From contig NZ_AP026830.1 of assembly GCF_026000775.1 (NCBI RefSeq), forward strand, positions 124,001-188,000: 64,000 nucleotides of DNA, given 5' to 3'. Positions 35,221-44,389 of the stretch are shown piece by piece. Source of the stretch: Vulcanisaeta souniana JCM 11219. GTDB taxonomy: Archaea; Thermoproteota; Thermoprotei; Thermoproteales; Thermocladiaceae. Within the stretch, counting starts at the first letter, position 1; each line of letters begins with the position of its first letter. The notes under the pieces were generated by a model. The model was not told the DNA's origin, made no database searches, and was given only the letters and a program-made list of their open reading frames with translations. The translations under genes were made by a program, and so were the position numbers.

Positions 35221-35725
35221 ATGGGTGTATATTATGTAGATACATCAGTACTCATAGATGGGGATGGGGTGCGTGGGGTATGTTATGGTGACGGATATAC
35301 TTACGTAATTACTGGCCCCGTTCTCAGTGAGTCGTTTTCGCAAATCCTTATGTACCTTAGATCTTCATCTGATCTTTTCGATATTTATCCTGGTGTTAAT
35401 GTTAAGTTACGTGATGATTGTCGATTTGATGGCGTATCTCGTATTAAGGAGGTCATCAATTGCCTTATTGGTAATCCTTGTTAAGTTAAGGCTTGAGTTC
35501 GATAGAGACTTTGTTAGTGAGTATTTAAATCATTTACAGAATATTCTTAATAGTGATTATCGAATTGAGACCTCTGGCGATATGATATTATCGATGGCAC
35601 CGGCGGATGTGAGCGCTGACGGATTTATAACCGTTGGGAGGAAGGTCATGAATTCCGAAGGAATAAGGCAGCACCTGGATAAGTTAAGGAGGTATGGCCG
35701 TAAATTTAGGATTGAGAGTATTTAA
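35221..35725 (+). pseudogene. PIN-like gene with a frameshift
   Basis: ATG 35221 opens with MGVYYVDTSVLID, the N-terminal strand of a PIN nuclease, and the frame stops at TAA 35482-35484 after VINCLIGNPC. A second frame takes over at the same place (VKLRLEFDRDFVSEYLNHLQ) and runs to 35725 with ADVSADGFITVGRKVM, which fits the final acidic strand. One base difference near 35475 would join them into about 168 residues. It lies about 600 bases after the helicase and may be a broken VapC-type toxin. Confidence 0.5.
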
Positions 35726-35738
35726 ACCGTGTCAGAGT

Positions 35739-35883
35739 TTAATTCTTAAGTAGGACCGGCGTTCTTAGTAATTTGAGCGCCTCATTTATGTAATCTCCAT
35801 GTATGCGCTGATCATTACTAAGACTAAGGCCATTATTTAACCAGCGGTGCCCTATGTCGGTGTCTGTGGGTGGGTATACCGTA
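35739..35883 (-). pseudogene. Orphan coding-like fragment
   Basis: On the minus strand a frame without a start reads TDIGHRWLNNGLSLSNDQRI then HGDYINEALKLLRTP to a TAA at 35739-35741. It continues upstream only by running out of frame through the end of the surface-protein gene. The amino-acid pattern is convincing for protein, but no family is named. Probably the C-terminal rest of a deleted gene. Confidence 0.3.
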
Positions 35884-38130
35884 CTACATTCTCTCCCTTC
35901 TTCTCAGGATCAGTATTACGATGATTGCGATCACTATCACTACGGCAATTATTACAGGGGTTACCCAGCTTATCATGGTTTGGCTCGTTGATGTAGTCGT
36001 CACTGTCCTGTTGGTTGTTGCCGTGGTTGGTGTGAAGGTGATTGGTACCGTCTCATTACCGCCCACTGTTATTGAGCCCGAGCCCGGCGAGGCAGTGTAA
36101 CCATTGACTAAGCCCACTTGGTATGTGTATGGGCCTGGCGTTACCGTGAAGTTTATGCTACCTGTCGTGGATGTCTTTGTTGTCCCATTTAGTGTCGCTG
36201 ACCATGGTGTGCCGTTGGGTAGCCCGGACTCAGTAAATGTTACGTTATATGTAATTAGCTTGAAGGTCACGGTTTGAATGGTGTTGGAGTCATTAACTGT
36301 TATGAATCCTGTAGATGGTGATACTGTGAATCCCTCAATGGGGCCTATGTTGTAGTAATACAATCCGTCTAGTTCGTAAAATGTTACCGTGCTTGAATTG
36401 GACTCAACTTTGATGCCGTTCAATGTCACAGACCACGATGTACCTGCAGGGAGCCCGGATTCAACGAAGGTGACATTATACCTTTGTAGAAGTACGATTT
36501 CCTGAGGGTTTCCATACGAATTTTCGGCGCTTGATAATGGGACTATGAGTATTGCAGTGCCGCTACTCCTAAATGGATTGTTTATCAGCCCGGGGCTGCT
36601 TAAAACGAGGTTCTGGATACCCTCAATGAATACTTGGTTGTTTGTTCCAAGTACTAATTGATTTTCCGGGAATGAAACTATGGAGACAAGGATAGTTCCA
36701 TTGCGTGGTTTAACATATATACTGCCATTGTTCTCTACGGTCAAGTCTGCGTACTTAATGGTGGTGTTTTTGGGTGAGAAGTAGAAGGTGCCATAGAATG
36801 GCTCGATGGAGAGACCTGGGAGTTGAAATGGCTTTGAGAGGTTGTCTGCGAAGATTAGTTCTCCCTGGCATATTGACGAGTTTTGAAGGTTTCCCTCCAG
36901 GCCCCAGACACTTATTCCTGGCGCGGACGTAGCCTTCCCATTCCACCAATTCTCACCAACGCTTAAGAGTGTTAGGTTCGTTGTCTCAACCCATGCACTT
37001 CCTATCCTAAAACTCATGGCAACAGGAACATCTATGACGTTGGTTATGTTTATGCTTCCTCCCCATGCCGTGAGGGTTTCAAAACCAAGGTCAGCTCCCA
37101 TGTTGGCTATAGGGCTCCCCAAGTTGTAAATGCCTGTTAGGTTTTCCTCCGCTATTAGGGTACCGTTCACCAGGAATTCCCACGTGGTACCTGAAACCAA
37201 GGCCATAGTGAAATTATAGGTATGTCCAGGTAGGAGTGAGTAGTTGTAATCGGTTCCGCCAACATTCGGGTAAAAACTTGAAAATACTCCCCACCCAGCG
37301 TAAGAAACGTTCATGTAGCCGTTCCAGTCATTAAACCCGATCTGAGCCCACCAATAACCACTTTGATTACTGAAACCCTCGCCAACCCAAATGGCTAATG
37401 GAGTTGGGCCCGTGTAATTTGGGGCTCTAAGTATGAACGAGATCCCAGTATTCACGGGAGTTGAGGTGGGCCCTAGGTTCAATGTAAATTGAGGAGGTAG
37501 GGTTATCATTGATGCCGTGTAGTTTGAGATATAACCCCTATATACATTAAACGCCAGAAGTGGCGTACCATTAACCCTTGCTACTACTACCTGAAGTTGC
37601 TGATCCGTTGATTCGAAGTTTAGGAATGCGTAGCTTGGGGCGGGCGTGGTCACAACGTAGTTAAATGGCGGACCCGTAATAATCTTTGTCATTAATACAT
37701 TCTTGCCCTGTACAACCTCAATTGCCGCTGTACCGTTATAAACACCAATACTTATTGAGTAATTCCCAGTACCAATAGTCACGGAGAAGGTCATGGTTCC
37801 ATTTACCTGAATATAGGGTTGATATTGCACGGATTGCGGAAAATCAGGATCACTCCATGATGCAGGATCTTGACCCCAATCACTGACTCCACCCACTACA
37901 ATTGACCTATGAACAACAATGGAACTTACCGTAGTAATATCACCATTACTCACTCTAAATAATTCACACTGACCTGGATTGGGATCCAATGACACTGTGA
38001 TAGCACCACATTGTTTAACCAAGAAATACCCACCTGGTTGGGCATAAGTGATTACCTGTGTTGTCAGTAATGCCATGATCGTTAGTAGTATAAGCAATCT
38101 ATGGTTCATTTGTAAAACACCCCGGATCAT
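35884..38130 (-). CDS. Large cell-surface glycoprotein with two NVTFTESGLP repeats
   Basis: 748 residues: signal segment (about 9-30), a long beta-rich extracellular part with many Asn-x-Ser/Thr sites, two repeats of about 75 residues starting YNVTFVESGLPAGTSWSVTL and YNVTFTESGLPNGTPWSATL, a Thr-rich linker and one C-terminal membrane helix followed by RRRER. The repeat is common in secreted proteins of thermoacidophilic archaea, including thermopsin-like ones, but the acid-protease active site was not seen. A TATA-like box at about 38155-38166 supports ATG 38130. Likely an envelope or substrate-binding protein. Confidence 0.8.
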   Translation of the reverse strand: MIRGVLQMNHRLLILLTIMALLTTQVITYAQPGGYFLVKQCGAITVSLDPNPGQCELFRVSNGDITTVSSIVVHRSIVVGGVSDWGQDPASWSDPDFPQSVQYQPYIQVNGTMTFSVTIGTGNYSISIGVYNGTAAIEVVQGKNVLMTKIITGPPFNYVVTTPAPSYAFLNFESTDQQLQVVVARVNGTPLLAFNVYRGYISNYTASMITLPPQFTLNLGPTSTPVNTGISFILRAPNYTGPTPLAIWVGEGFSNQSGYWWAQIGFNDWNGYMNVSYAGWGVFSSFYPNVGGTDYNYSLLPGHTYNFTMALVSGTTWEFLVNGTLIAEENLTGIYNLGSPIANMGADLGFETLTAWGGSINITNVIDVPVAMSFRIGSAWVETTNLTLLSVGENWWNGKATSAPGISVWGLEGNLQNSSICQGELIFADNLSKPFQLPGLSIEPFYGTFYFSPKNTTIKYADLTVENNGSIYVKPRNGTILVSIVSFPENQLVLGTNNQVFIEGIQNLVLSSPGLINNPFRSSGTAILIVPLSSAENSYGNPQEIVLLQRYNVTFVESGLPAGTSWSVTLNGIKVESNSSTVTFYELDGLYYYNIGPIEGFTVSPSTGFITVNDSNTIQTVTFKLITYNVTFTESGLPNGTPWSATLNGTTKTSTTGSINFTVTPGPYTYQVGLVNGYTASPGSGSITVGGNETVPITFTPTTATTNRTVTTTSTSQTMISWVTPVIIAVVIVIAIIVILILRRRERM

Positions 38131-38492
38131 TTACCTGGAAATTCTGAAACAAGTACATTAAATATCAATCAAAGTTCTGGTTTTAAATATTATCTTAATT
38201 CATAATCCAAACATATAAAAATATGTGGGCCAGGGAACCCACCGAGCCCTTGGGACTGATTGCCCTTATTCCCACTGGAATTCATTGAGGGGGCTCGCGG
38301 GAGCACAGTCTCCTGCGTATGTACATCCTTGTTCCATAAAGCCTGGATTCTGTTGAAAATCTGTTCATTGGTCTTCCTTAATTATGGGCCTTGCATTCAC
38401 GGTACTGCGGTAATTTCCATTTCACCTTGATCCTTCCACCTGGCTAGTGCAGTGAGACTAATTTTTATACTTGGTTGTTATTTGATTAATTG
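38131..38492. other. Gap with a TATA box at its end, no gene
   Basis: Holds the promoter of the surface-protein gene on the left and TTTTTATAC (38462-38470), about 27 bases before ATG 38493, on the right. The middle (38225-38400) has stops in all frames; short pieces read like protein but cannot be assigned. Confidence 0.4.
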
Positions 38493-38993
38493 ATGGTTGG
38501 GTCTAGGCATGTTGTTGCCCTTGATGATTTCATAATCATTGCACCGATTAGTAGGGGCCAGGCCAGGACATTGCTTAGCCTATTGAGGGTTTTATATTAT
38601 GATTACCTGGATTCCTACCGTGACTACAGGGGCGTAATTATCAACCTCAGTAAGCTACTCCGTGGGCTGGCCCTGAGGATCGTCAAGGAGTTCAACATAA
38701 AGTGCACCGAGGGTGGTGCATTTCATGAGCCCTGTCTCATAATCTATGACATACCGCTGGACATACCGCCAATGGTTTTTAGGATAAACGATAATTACTC
38801 CTTCGAGGACATACTGCATGAGGTGCTTAGGAGGGGCTTCATTGATGTGACTGGTGATCTCCATGTCGACGTCACCTACGTCTACAGGAAGGGCGGTAGG
38901 TTGAGGATTGGTGGTGATTACTTCAAGGCTGTGGTTGAGGGCAGCAACATCTACATTGAGCATAAGGACCCTGATGAGGAGGAGTACGAGTAA
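38493..38993 (+). CDS. Uncharacterised protein, 166 residues
   Basis: ATG 38493 is about 27 bases after a TATA-like box, so a leaderless start is likely (a TTG just upstream is also in frame). The protein starts MVGSRHVVALDDFIIIAPIS, has a helical middle and an acidic end (KDPDEEEYE). Strand and helix alternate, suggesting a small alpha/beta fold. No family recognised. Confidence 0.6.
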   Translation: MVGSRHVVALDDFIIIAPISRGQARTLLSLLRVLYYDYLDSYRDYRGVIINLSKLLRGLALRIVKEFNIKCTEGGAFHEPCLIIYDIPLDIPPMVFRINDNYSFEDILHEVLRRGFIDVTGDLHVDVTYVYRKGGRLRIGGDYFKAVVEGSNIYIEHKDPDEEEYE

Positions 38994-39329
38994 CGGGGAC
39001 CTCCACCCATTAGAGACGGGTTGTTCCATTGGTCAATGGTTAGTCCATGTCAGTCACCATGAATGCGCCTTAATTAATTACGAGGCAACCAGCATGAGGC
39101 ACCTAGGGAGAGGCATACCCAGCGGTACTGCCTATTATGGCCCATAATAGGTTAGGTAATGAACAAGCGCGTCAATGGGCTTTCTTGGATTATGGTCTGT
39201 GGTGATCCACAGCCTTCACGATGGAGATCCCTGGAATTATTGTTTTATTCGTGCCGTGAATTCGTGAATATAATGGGGGATTTACGGTGGGTAAGCAACC
39301 TTTAAATAACCAGTCTATACCCATTGTTA
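38994..39329. other. Gap with a 21-base perfect inverted repeat and a TATA box
   Basis: No gene seen. CCTATTATGG and CCATAATAGG flank a single base at 39131-39151, a perfect inverted repeat that could form a hairpin in RNA or bind a dimeric protein. TTTAAATAAC at 39301-39310 is the likely TATA box of the gene at 39330. Confidence 0.45.
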
Positions 39330-39704
39330 ATGAGCGCCAAAAGTGGATTGCAGGGTAGCGCAAAATCAATCAGTAGGGAGCCGTTTTATTTTAAATCGTT
39401 TGATAGGGTCATTGGCGTCGCCCATGACCTTGAGGAGTTAAGGAGCGAGTTCAATAGGCTTCTGGGTATTGACCCGAGGGCCCTTGAGTACCACCTGAGA
39501 GAAGGACACATTGTGCAGTGGTTGACTTACATTGGCGAGAACGAACTCGCCGCCAGGTTAACCGGGGTGAACGATCCAAGGACAGCATACGAAGCAATAA
39601 ATAGTTACCTCACTAAGAATAGGAGTGTCATGAATGATAAAGAGCCCTCCGTAAAACAGGACAGGAGGTACAGTAAAAGAAGCAGGAATGCAAGAATGAC
39701 CTAA
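39330..39704 (+). CDS. Small DUF5752-like protein
   Basis: 124 residues from ATG 39330; a TTG at 39324 is also in frame, but the TATA-like box lies 27 bases before the ATG. The middle, with IDPRALEYHLREGHIVQWL and TYIGENELAARL, resembles the DUF5752 helical domain, in which a His-x3-Gly-x4-W-L pattern is typical. The C-terminal 30 residues are basic and probably disordered (RRYSKRSRNARMT). Function unknown. Confidence 0.55.
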   Translation: MSAKSGLQGSAKSISREPFYFKSFDRVIGVAHDLEELRSEFNRLLGIDPRALEYHLREGHIVQWLTYIGENELAARLTGVNDPRTAYEAINSYLTKNRSVMNDKEPSVKQDRRYSKRSRNARMT

Positions 39705-40151
39705 TTATCAATTAATCCCCTTGCCTCAGACTCCGGCACTGCCAGGGATTCTACCCACGAGTTTACTGCCCCAGCCCATTTAGATGTTCCTGTAGTCCCC
39801 ATGGCTACTAGTACTAATCCCACCGCGGTTATTACGCCTTCTGCCGTTTGACCAAGTGAGCATTAAGGGCGCACCTGCGGTTATCCCCCATATTTAGCAT
39901 GGCAATTGCTGTGATCAATAGGGCCGGCCTTACGTAGTTCTTGCCCCCTCATGGCCTTGATCATTAATATACCTTGTATTGTATAGATCATGCCAATAAA
40001 TAACCAAGGTCAATACTGGCATAGGAAGAAAACAACATTGCATGCCTAGTTACTGAGTATAAGCCGACTGAGCCCAGGCCATGAAAACCACGCCAATCAC
40101 GATAAATGCCTTTCCCATTCTTACCATTATTCCTTGATTGCTACGACTCAT
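39701..40151 (-). pseudogene. Decayed four-helix membrane protein gene
   Basis: From ATG 40151 (MSRSNQGIMVRMGKAFIVIG, then VVFMAWAQSAYTQ and a TAA), the sequence continues as hydrophobic pieces in changing frames: FSSYASIDLGYLLA, MIYTIQGILMIKAMRGQELR, LLITAIAMLNMG, ITAGAPLMLTW, and VITAVGLVLVAMGTTGTSKW to a TAG at 39701-39703. Put together they give a protein of about 150 residues with four membrane helices, broken by at least three frameshifts or stops. A TATA-like box about 25 bases before the ATG is kept. Original family unknown. Confidence 0.65.
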
Positions 40152-40240
40152 ACGTGGATTATTGCCGTAATTAATTTAAAACATTACCAATACTCCACGT
40201 GTGTAAGGTTTATTAGTATTACCGTGATTACGAAAAGTAC

Positions 40241-40951
40241 ATGTGCATTACTGCAAATGGACTTGTTAAGCGGTTTAACGACATTACTGCATTGAGCGGT
40301 ATTAGTTTCGGGATCGAGTGTGGCGAGGCAGCGGCCTTACTGGGCCCCAACGGTGCTGGTAAGACAACGACCCTCAGGATACTCGCCGGCTTACTGAGGC
40401 CCGACTCGGGGAGTGCCTACGTCTGTGGCTTCGATGTCCAGAGACAGCCGAGGGATGCTAAGGCATGCCTTGGTTACTTACCCGAGGACGCGGTGCCCTT
40501 CCTGAACCTCACTGTTAGGGAGAACCTGGAGTACGTGGCCGTGCTTAGGGGGTTGAGTGATTCCGTGGTTGATGAGACCATTAAGTTGCTTGGCCTTGAG
40601 GACTTGGCCGATAGAACCGCTGGGACCCTATCGAGGGGTAATAGGCAGAGGCTTGCGATTGCCCTTGCCATCATGCATAGGCCCAGGGTGTTGCTTCTCG
40701 ATGAGCCGCTTAATTACCTGGACATACCGACCCAGGAGGTAGTGATTAGGCTCTTCAGGGAGTTAAATGCCTCGGGTTCCACATTGCTTGTGTCGACGCA
40801 TGTGATGTCCATTGCCGAGAGATTGACCAATAAGGTCATTGTGGTAAATAGGGGTGTTGTTGTTTGGCAGGGTACCATGGACGAGCTTAAGGATATTGCG
40901 GCCAGTGCCGGTGAGCGTATTGAGGAGGTTGTGGCGAGGCTGATGAGATGA
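40241..40951 (+). CDS. ABC transporter ATP-binding protein
   Basis: 236 residues. Walker A GPNGAGKT (35-42), a signature written LSRGN (130-134) instead of LSGGQ, Walker B LLLDEP (151-156) and STHVMS with the switch His. The style is that of the CcmA/NatA-like exporters. It drives the membrane protein encoded next, with which it overlaps by 4 bases. Confidence 0.93.
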   Translation: MCITANGLVKRFNDITALSGISFGIECGEAAALLGPNGAGKTTTLRILAGLLRPDSGSAYVCGFDVQRQPRDAKACLGYLPEDAVPFLNLTVRENLEYVAVLRGLSDSVVDETIKLLGLEDLADRTAGTLSRGNRQRLAIALAIMHRPRVLLLDEPLNYLDIPTQEVVIRLFRELNASGSTLLVSTHVMSIAERLTNKVIVVNRGVVVWQGTMDELKDIAASAGERIEEVVARLMR

Positions 40952-42405
40952 GGATCCTAAGGATCATCTACTTCGAGATCAAGCAATTATACAGTAAGTG
41001 GTTCCTGGCCATACTCATAACCGTACTGGCCATCTACACACTCACTAGTTTTGGTATTGGAAGTAGTAATCCGAGACTAATCCTGTACAACCTGAATTAC
41101 CTCATAATAATCCTCCTGATCCTATACCTATCCACCTCATTTGCTGTTGTGAGGCCCATGATCGACGTGGTCTTCACAACCCAGGTCAACCCAGTGGAGT
41201 ACTACATTGCCAGGGCGATTGCCACGGGCTTTATGTACCCAATAGCCATGATAATGATCACAATACCCACAGTGAGGCCAGGCCTCGACCTCGCCTACTA
41301 CGTGGCAACACTACTTCTCCTCCTGGGGTTCCTCATACTATTCACGGCCAATATCCAATTAATCCCGTGGAGAAACAAAATATTGCTGGCCATTCCAATA
41401 CTCGCGGTTATAATCCTGGGATACCTCAGGCCCGAGTTCTCGCCGTTATACGGCCTCGTGAGGCCTGGACCAATCTACGTAATTTACGCCCTAGCCCTCC
41501 TCATCCTCTCCATAGCCACAATACCCAGGCGGCGTATTAGGGAATTAGCCACCAACGCCTATGGAGTACTGGGTGAACAACCATCAATAACGCTACGGAG
41601 ACTCGGTGCTAGGCCAATTGGTCTTCCAAGGACCCCGTGGAGGATTATCTGGGCGACCTCAACCACCAACCTAACGTTTATGATGAATTCGCCCCAGGGT
41701 AGCCGTGCCGTATCAATGAGGATCAACATCTTCATAATACTGTTACCACTAACCACCTCCTTCGCAATCGCCTACTGCATAGCCGCACTGCTTATTCACG
41801 GCACAGGCGCCCAGGTCTTCCTCTCAGTATTCTCCTTCTACATAATATACCTATTACTCTATGTGTTTTCGGCGTCCACGATTAGTTATGAAAGGCTGTG
41901 GCTAAGCCTATCCATCGACCCAACCCGGTACTTCAGGTATAGGATGGGCGCGCGTACGTTGATAACGGCCATAGCCCTACTGCCCTGGATCACCGCCTAC
42001 GCACTACAGGGCATGCACTTCAGGCCAGCCATTTACTTGGCAATGGCTTTAGTCTCCACGGTAATGATGGCGCCAGCGCTTAGTTGGTTAGTCGCTGCCT
42101 ACGCCGGTCAACCCCAGGTTAGGGAACTCCAAATAATGCAAAGACCCATGACGTACTCCCTAAGGGCTCTCCTAATATTGCTGTTTATCCTCATTACCAT
42201 GTCAATATACATGACGCCCTACGCCCTAGCCCTACTAACCGTTTACTACCCGGGACTAGCGACACTGTGGACAATAAGCACGGCGCTCACCGCAGTAATA
42301 CTCATAGCCTCAGCGGCCTTCCTCTACTACGCAGTGGTTTCGGAGAGGAGCCGAGGAATATGGGCCTGGCTTGTGAATAGGTTATCTGAGGTTGGTTATG
42401 TTTAG
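40948..42405 (+). CDS. ABC transporter membrane protein
   Basis: 485 residues with about 12 hydrophobic segments in two groups, separated by a polar loop at about 200-250 that contains RPIGLPRTPWRIIWA. Partner of the ATPase before it (ATGA overlap). Such two-gene units usually export a small molecule, peptide or lipid; nothing shows which. It ends one base before the convergent SDR gene. Confidence 0.85.
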   Translation: MRILRIIYFEIKQLYSKWFLAILITVLAIYTLTSFGIGSSNPRLILYNLNYLIIILLILYLSTSFAVVRPMIDVVFTTQVNPVEYYIARAIATGFMYPIAMIMITIPTVRPGLDLAYYVATLLLLLGFLILFTANIQLIPWRNKILLAIPILAVIILGYLRPEFSPLYGLVRPGPIYVIYALALLILSIATIPRRRIRELATNAYGVLGEQPSITLRRLGARPIGLPRTPWRIIWATSTTNLTFMMNSPQGSRAVSMRINIFIILLPLTTSFAIAYCIAALLIHGTGAQVFLSVFSFYIIYLLLYVFSASTISYERLWLSLSIDPTRYFRYRMGARTLITAIALLPWITAYALQGMHFRPAIYLAMALVSTVMMAPALSWLVAAYAGQPQVRELQIMQRPMTYSLRALLILLFILITMSIYMTPYALALLTVYYPGLATLWTISTALTAVILIASAAFLYYAVVSERSRGIWAWLVNRLSEVGYV

Positions 42406-43203
42406 TTACGCGGAGAGGAAGCCTCCGTCCACCGGTATGGCTGCCCCATGCACGTAACTCGCCATGTCCGAGGCCAGGAATAGCGCCACCCTGGCAACCT
42501 CGTCTGGGTCACCAAGCCTTCTCAGCGGCATCCTCATGAAGTACTCAACGCCGGTCCTTATTACGTCAATCCTCAACTTAAGTATGGCCTCTTGCCTCAG
42601 CCTCTGGACGCCGGGCGTGTTTATTCCGCCGGCGATTATCACATTAATTCTGAAACCCTTCGGTCCATACTCCTTGGCGAGCGCTCTCGTGAGCGCTATT
42701 ACACCCATCTTACTCATGTCGTAATGCACCAGGTTCCTTGCGAAGGGTAGTATCGACTCTATGGACCCGACGTTTATTATCACGCCACCCCTATCACCCC
42801 TACCCCTAATCATGCCCTGGCACATGTGGAAGACGGACTTCAGGTTCACCGCCAGGGTCCTCTCCAGGGCCTCCTCATCAACCTCGAGGAAGTCCATGAA
42901 CTCGTAAATACCGGCGTTATTAACGAGGATGTCGGGTTCCCTACCCCTGATGGCGCTCCATAGGTCGTCTATCTCCCTCTTCCTGGATAGGTCGACGCGG
43001 TAAGTACTAACGTCCACACCAAACCTACCCCTAACCTCATTGGCCACCTCATTAAGTCCAGCCTCATTGACATCGACCAGGTACAGGGAGGCCCCCGCCT
43101 CGGCGAACCTGAGGGCCATGGCCCTACCAATCCCAGAGGCTGCTCCAGTGATGAGCGCCCTCCTTCCCCTGAGGGATATTAAGTCGTTAATTGGCCGGCT
43201 CAT
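42406..43203 (-). CDS. Short-chain dehydrogenase/reductase
   Basis: 265 residues, classical SDR. TGAASGIG (19-26) binds the dinucleotide; Asp44 after the second strand favours NAD(H). NNAG is at 95-98, the catalytic Ser at 147, Tyr161 and Lys165 in YDMSK. The C-terminal PLRRLGDPDEVA and VDGGFLSA are typical of sugar or alcohol dehydrogenases and FabG-like enzymes. Substrate unknown. Confidence 0.92.
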   Translation of the reverse strand: MSRPINDLISLRGRRALITGAASGIGRAMALRFAEAGASLYLVDVNEAGLNEVANEVRGRFGVDVSTYRVDLSRKREIDDLWSAIRGREPDILVNNAGIYEFMDFLEVDEEALERTLAVNLKSVFHMCQGMIRGRGDRGGVIINVGSIESILPFARNLVHYDMSKMGVIALTRALAKEYGPKGFRINVIIAGGINTPGVQRLRQEAILKLRIDVIRTGVEYFMRMPLRRLGDPDEVARVALFLASDMASYVHGAAIPVDGGFLSA

Positions 43204-43339
43204 ACTGCCGGCAGCGCCACCATGGTTCCTATTAAACCTTAGCCACAGAGGATTGACAATCCTACTTACTACACACGTATATTTTGAATTATATGGCTAA
43301 ACTTATTAATAAAACTCCAGAATCAATGTTCGTGACACC

Positions 43340-44319
43340 ATGTGGATTGCAATACTTTCATCAAGTGAAGTGAGGGGGATAGGCCCCTTGGTATTAGGAG
43401 ACTGAACACAAACCTGGTATTCTGGCGAGACAAATCGGGGAAGGTGAATGCACTGCTTGATGACTGCCCACACAGACATGCAAGGCTTTCACTGGGTAAG
43501 GTAGTTAACGGCAATGTTCAATGCCCGTACCACGGCTTCGAATTCGATGGTTCTGGGAGGACCGTTAAGGTACCTGCCCTGGGCAGGTCATCCGAAATAC
43601 CGAAGTACCTAAGGGCACTTTCTATCCCAGTATATGAGACCCACGGCATTATCTGGCTTTGGTACGGCAATGGAGACCCGAGTAAACCGCCGAGGTTCTT
43701 CGACGACTTAGACGGGCTAAGTGCGTACTCTGAGTATAGTGAGGTGTGGAGTGTGTCCCTGCCGAGAGCCGTTGAGAACCAGCTTGACGTATTTCACTTA
43801 CCCTTTGTTCATTATAATACCATCGGTAGGGGTGGTAAGACCCTGGTTCATGGCCCACTGGTCAAGGTCCTTGACGATTACTCCTTCATTATCTATCCAT
43901 TCAATGAGGTCGACAGGGGACAGAGACCTCTAAGGGGAAATGAAATAGATGCCAGCAGGTTGAGGAATTATCTTTGGTTCATATACCCGAATGTCTGGGA
44001 GAATTACATATCCAGAAACATGAGGATTATAGCCTTCTTCGCACCCATAGACTCAAGTAGCACTAAGATCTACATAAGGCTTTACATGAGGGTGACCAGC
44101 GTCAAGGTGATTGATAGGGCAATAACCAAGTTACTAATGCCCTTTAACACGTACGTACTCCATCAAGACCGCAGGGTAGTACTTACGCAATCCAATGATA
44201 TTATGTATGACAAGTTAATTCATGCAGACTATCCAATAGCGTTATACAGGAGGATGTACCTTAAGGACAAGGAACTAAACAAACTACTAGGCAATGCACC
44301 GCAGAAACTTCATGAATAG
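43340..44319 (+). pseudogene. Rieske non-heme iron oxygenase, N-terminal frameshift
   Basis: The long frame from 43444 begins inside the Rieske domain: CPHRHARLSLG and CPYHGF give the Cys/His ligands (residues 8, 10, 27, 30). The missing front is upstream in another frame, from ATG 43340: MWIAILSSSEVRG, then after the shift RPLGIRRLNTNLVFWRDKSG. The break is at a run of five G (43374-43378); one more G restores an uninterrupted 326-residue protein. The catalytic domain keeps the iron-site motif (LDVFHLPFVH). Such proteins oxygenate rings or sterol-like compounds with an outside electron donor. It could be a sequencing error, in which case the gene is intact. Confidence 0.8.
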
Positions 44320-44352
44320 GTACGGCGACGTAATTCCGAGATGACTTTATTA

Positions 44353-44389
44353 ACTTCCGGGGGCAGAAGTTACTTCCGGGGGTGGAAGT
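44353..44389 (+). repeat. Two tandem 18-base hairpin repeats before the ATPase gene
   Basis: ACTTCCGGGGGCAGAAGT (44353-44370) and ACTTCCGGGGGTGGAAGT (44372-44389) are one base apart and differ at two positions. Each has a 5-base inverted end, ACTTC...GAAGT. They overlap the likely transcription start and the first GTG codon of the ATPase gene, so they could serve as operator or mRNA hairpins. Confidence 0.7.

Noticed and set aside
35884-38130. Thermopsin (A5 peptidase) assignment
   Set aside because: The shared NVTFTESGLP repeats are found in many secreted proteins and the thermopsin catalytic region is not visible.
38225-38400. Possible decayed transposase end
   Set aside because: Short readable pieces only; no recognisable motif or repeats.
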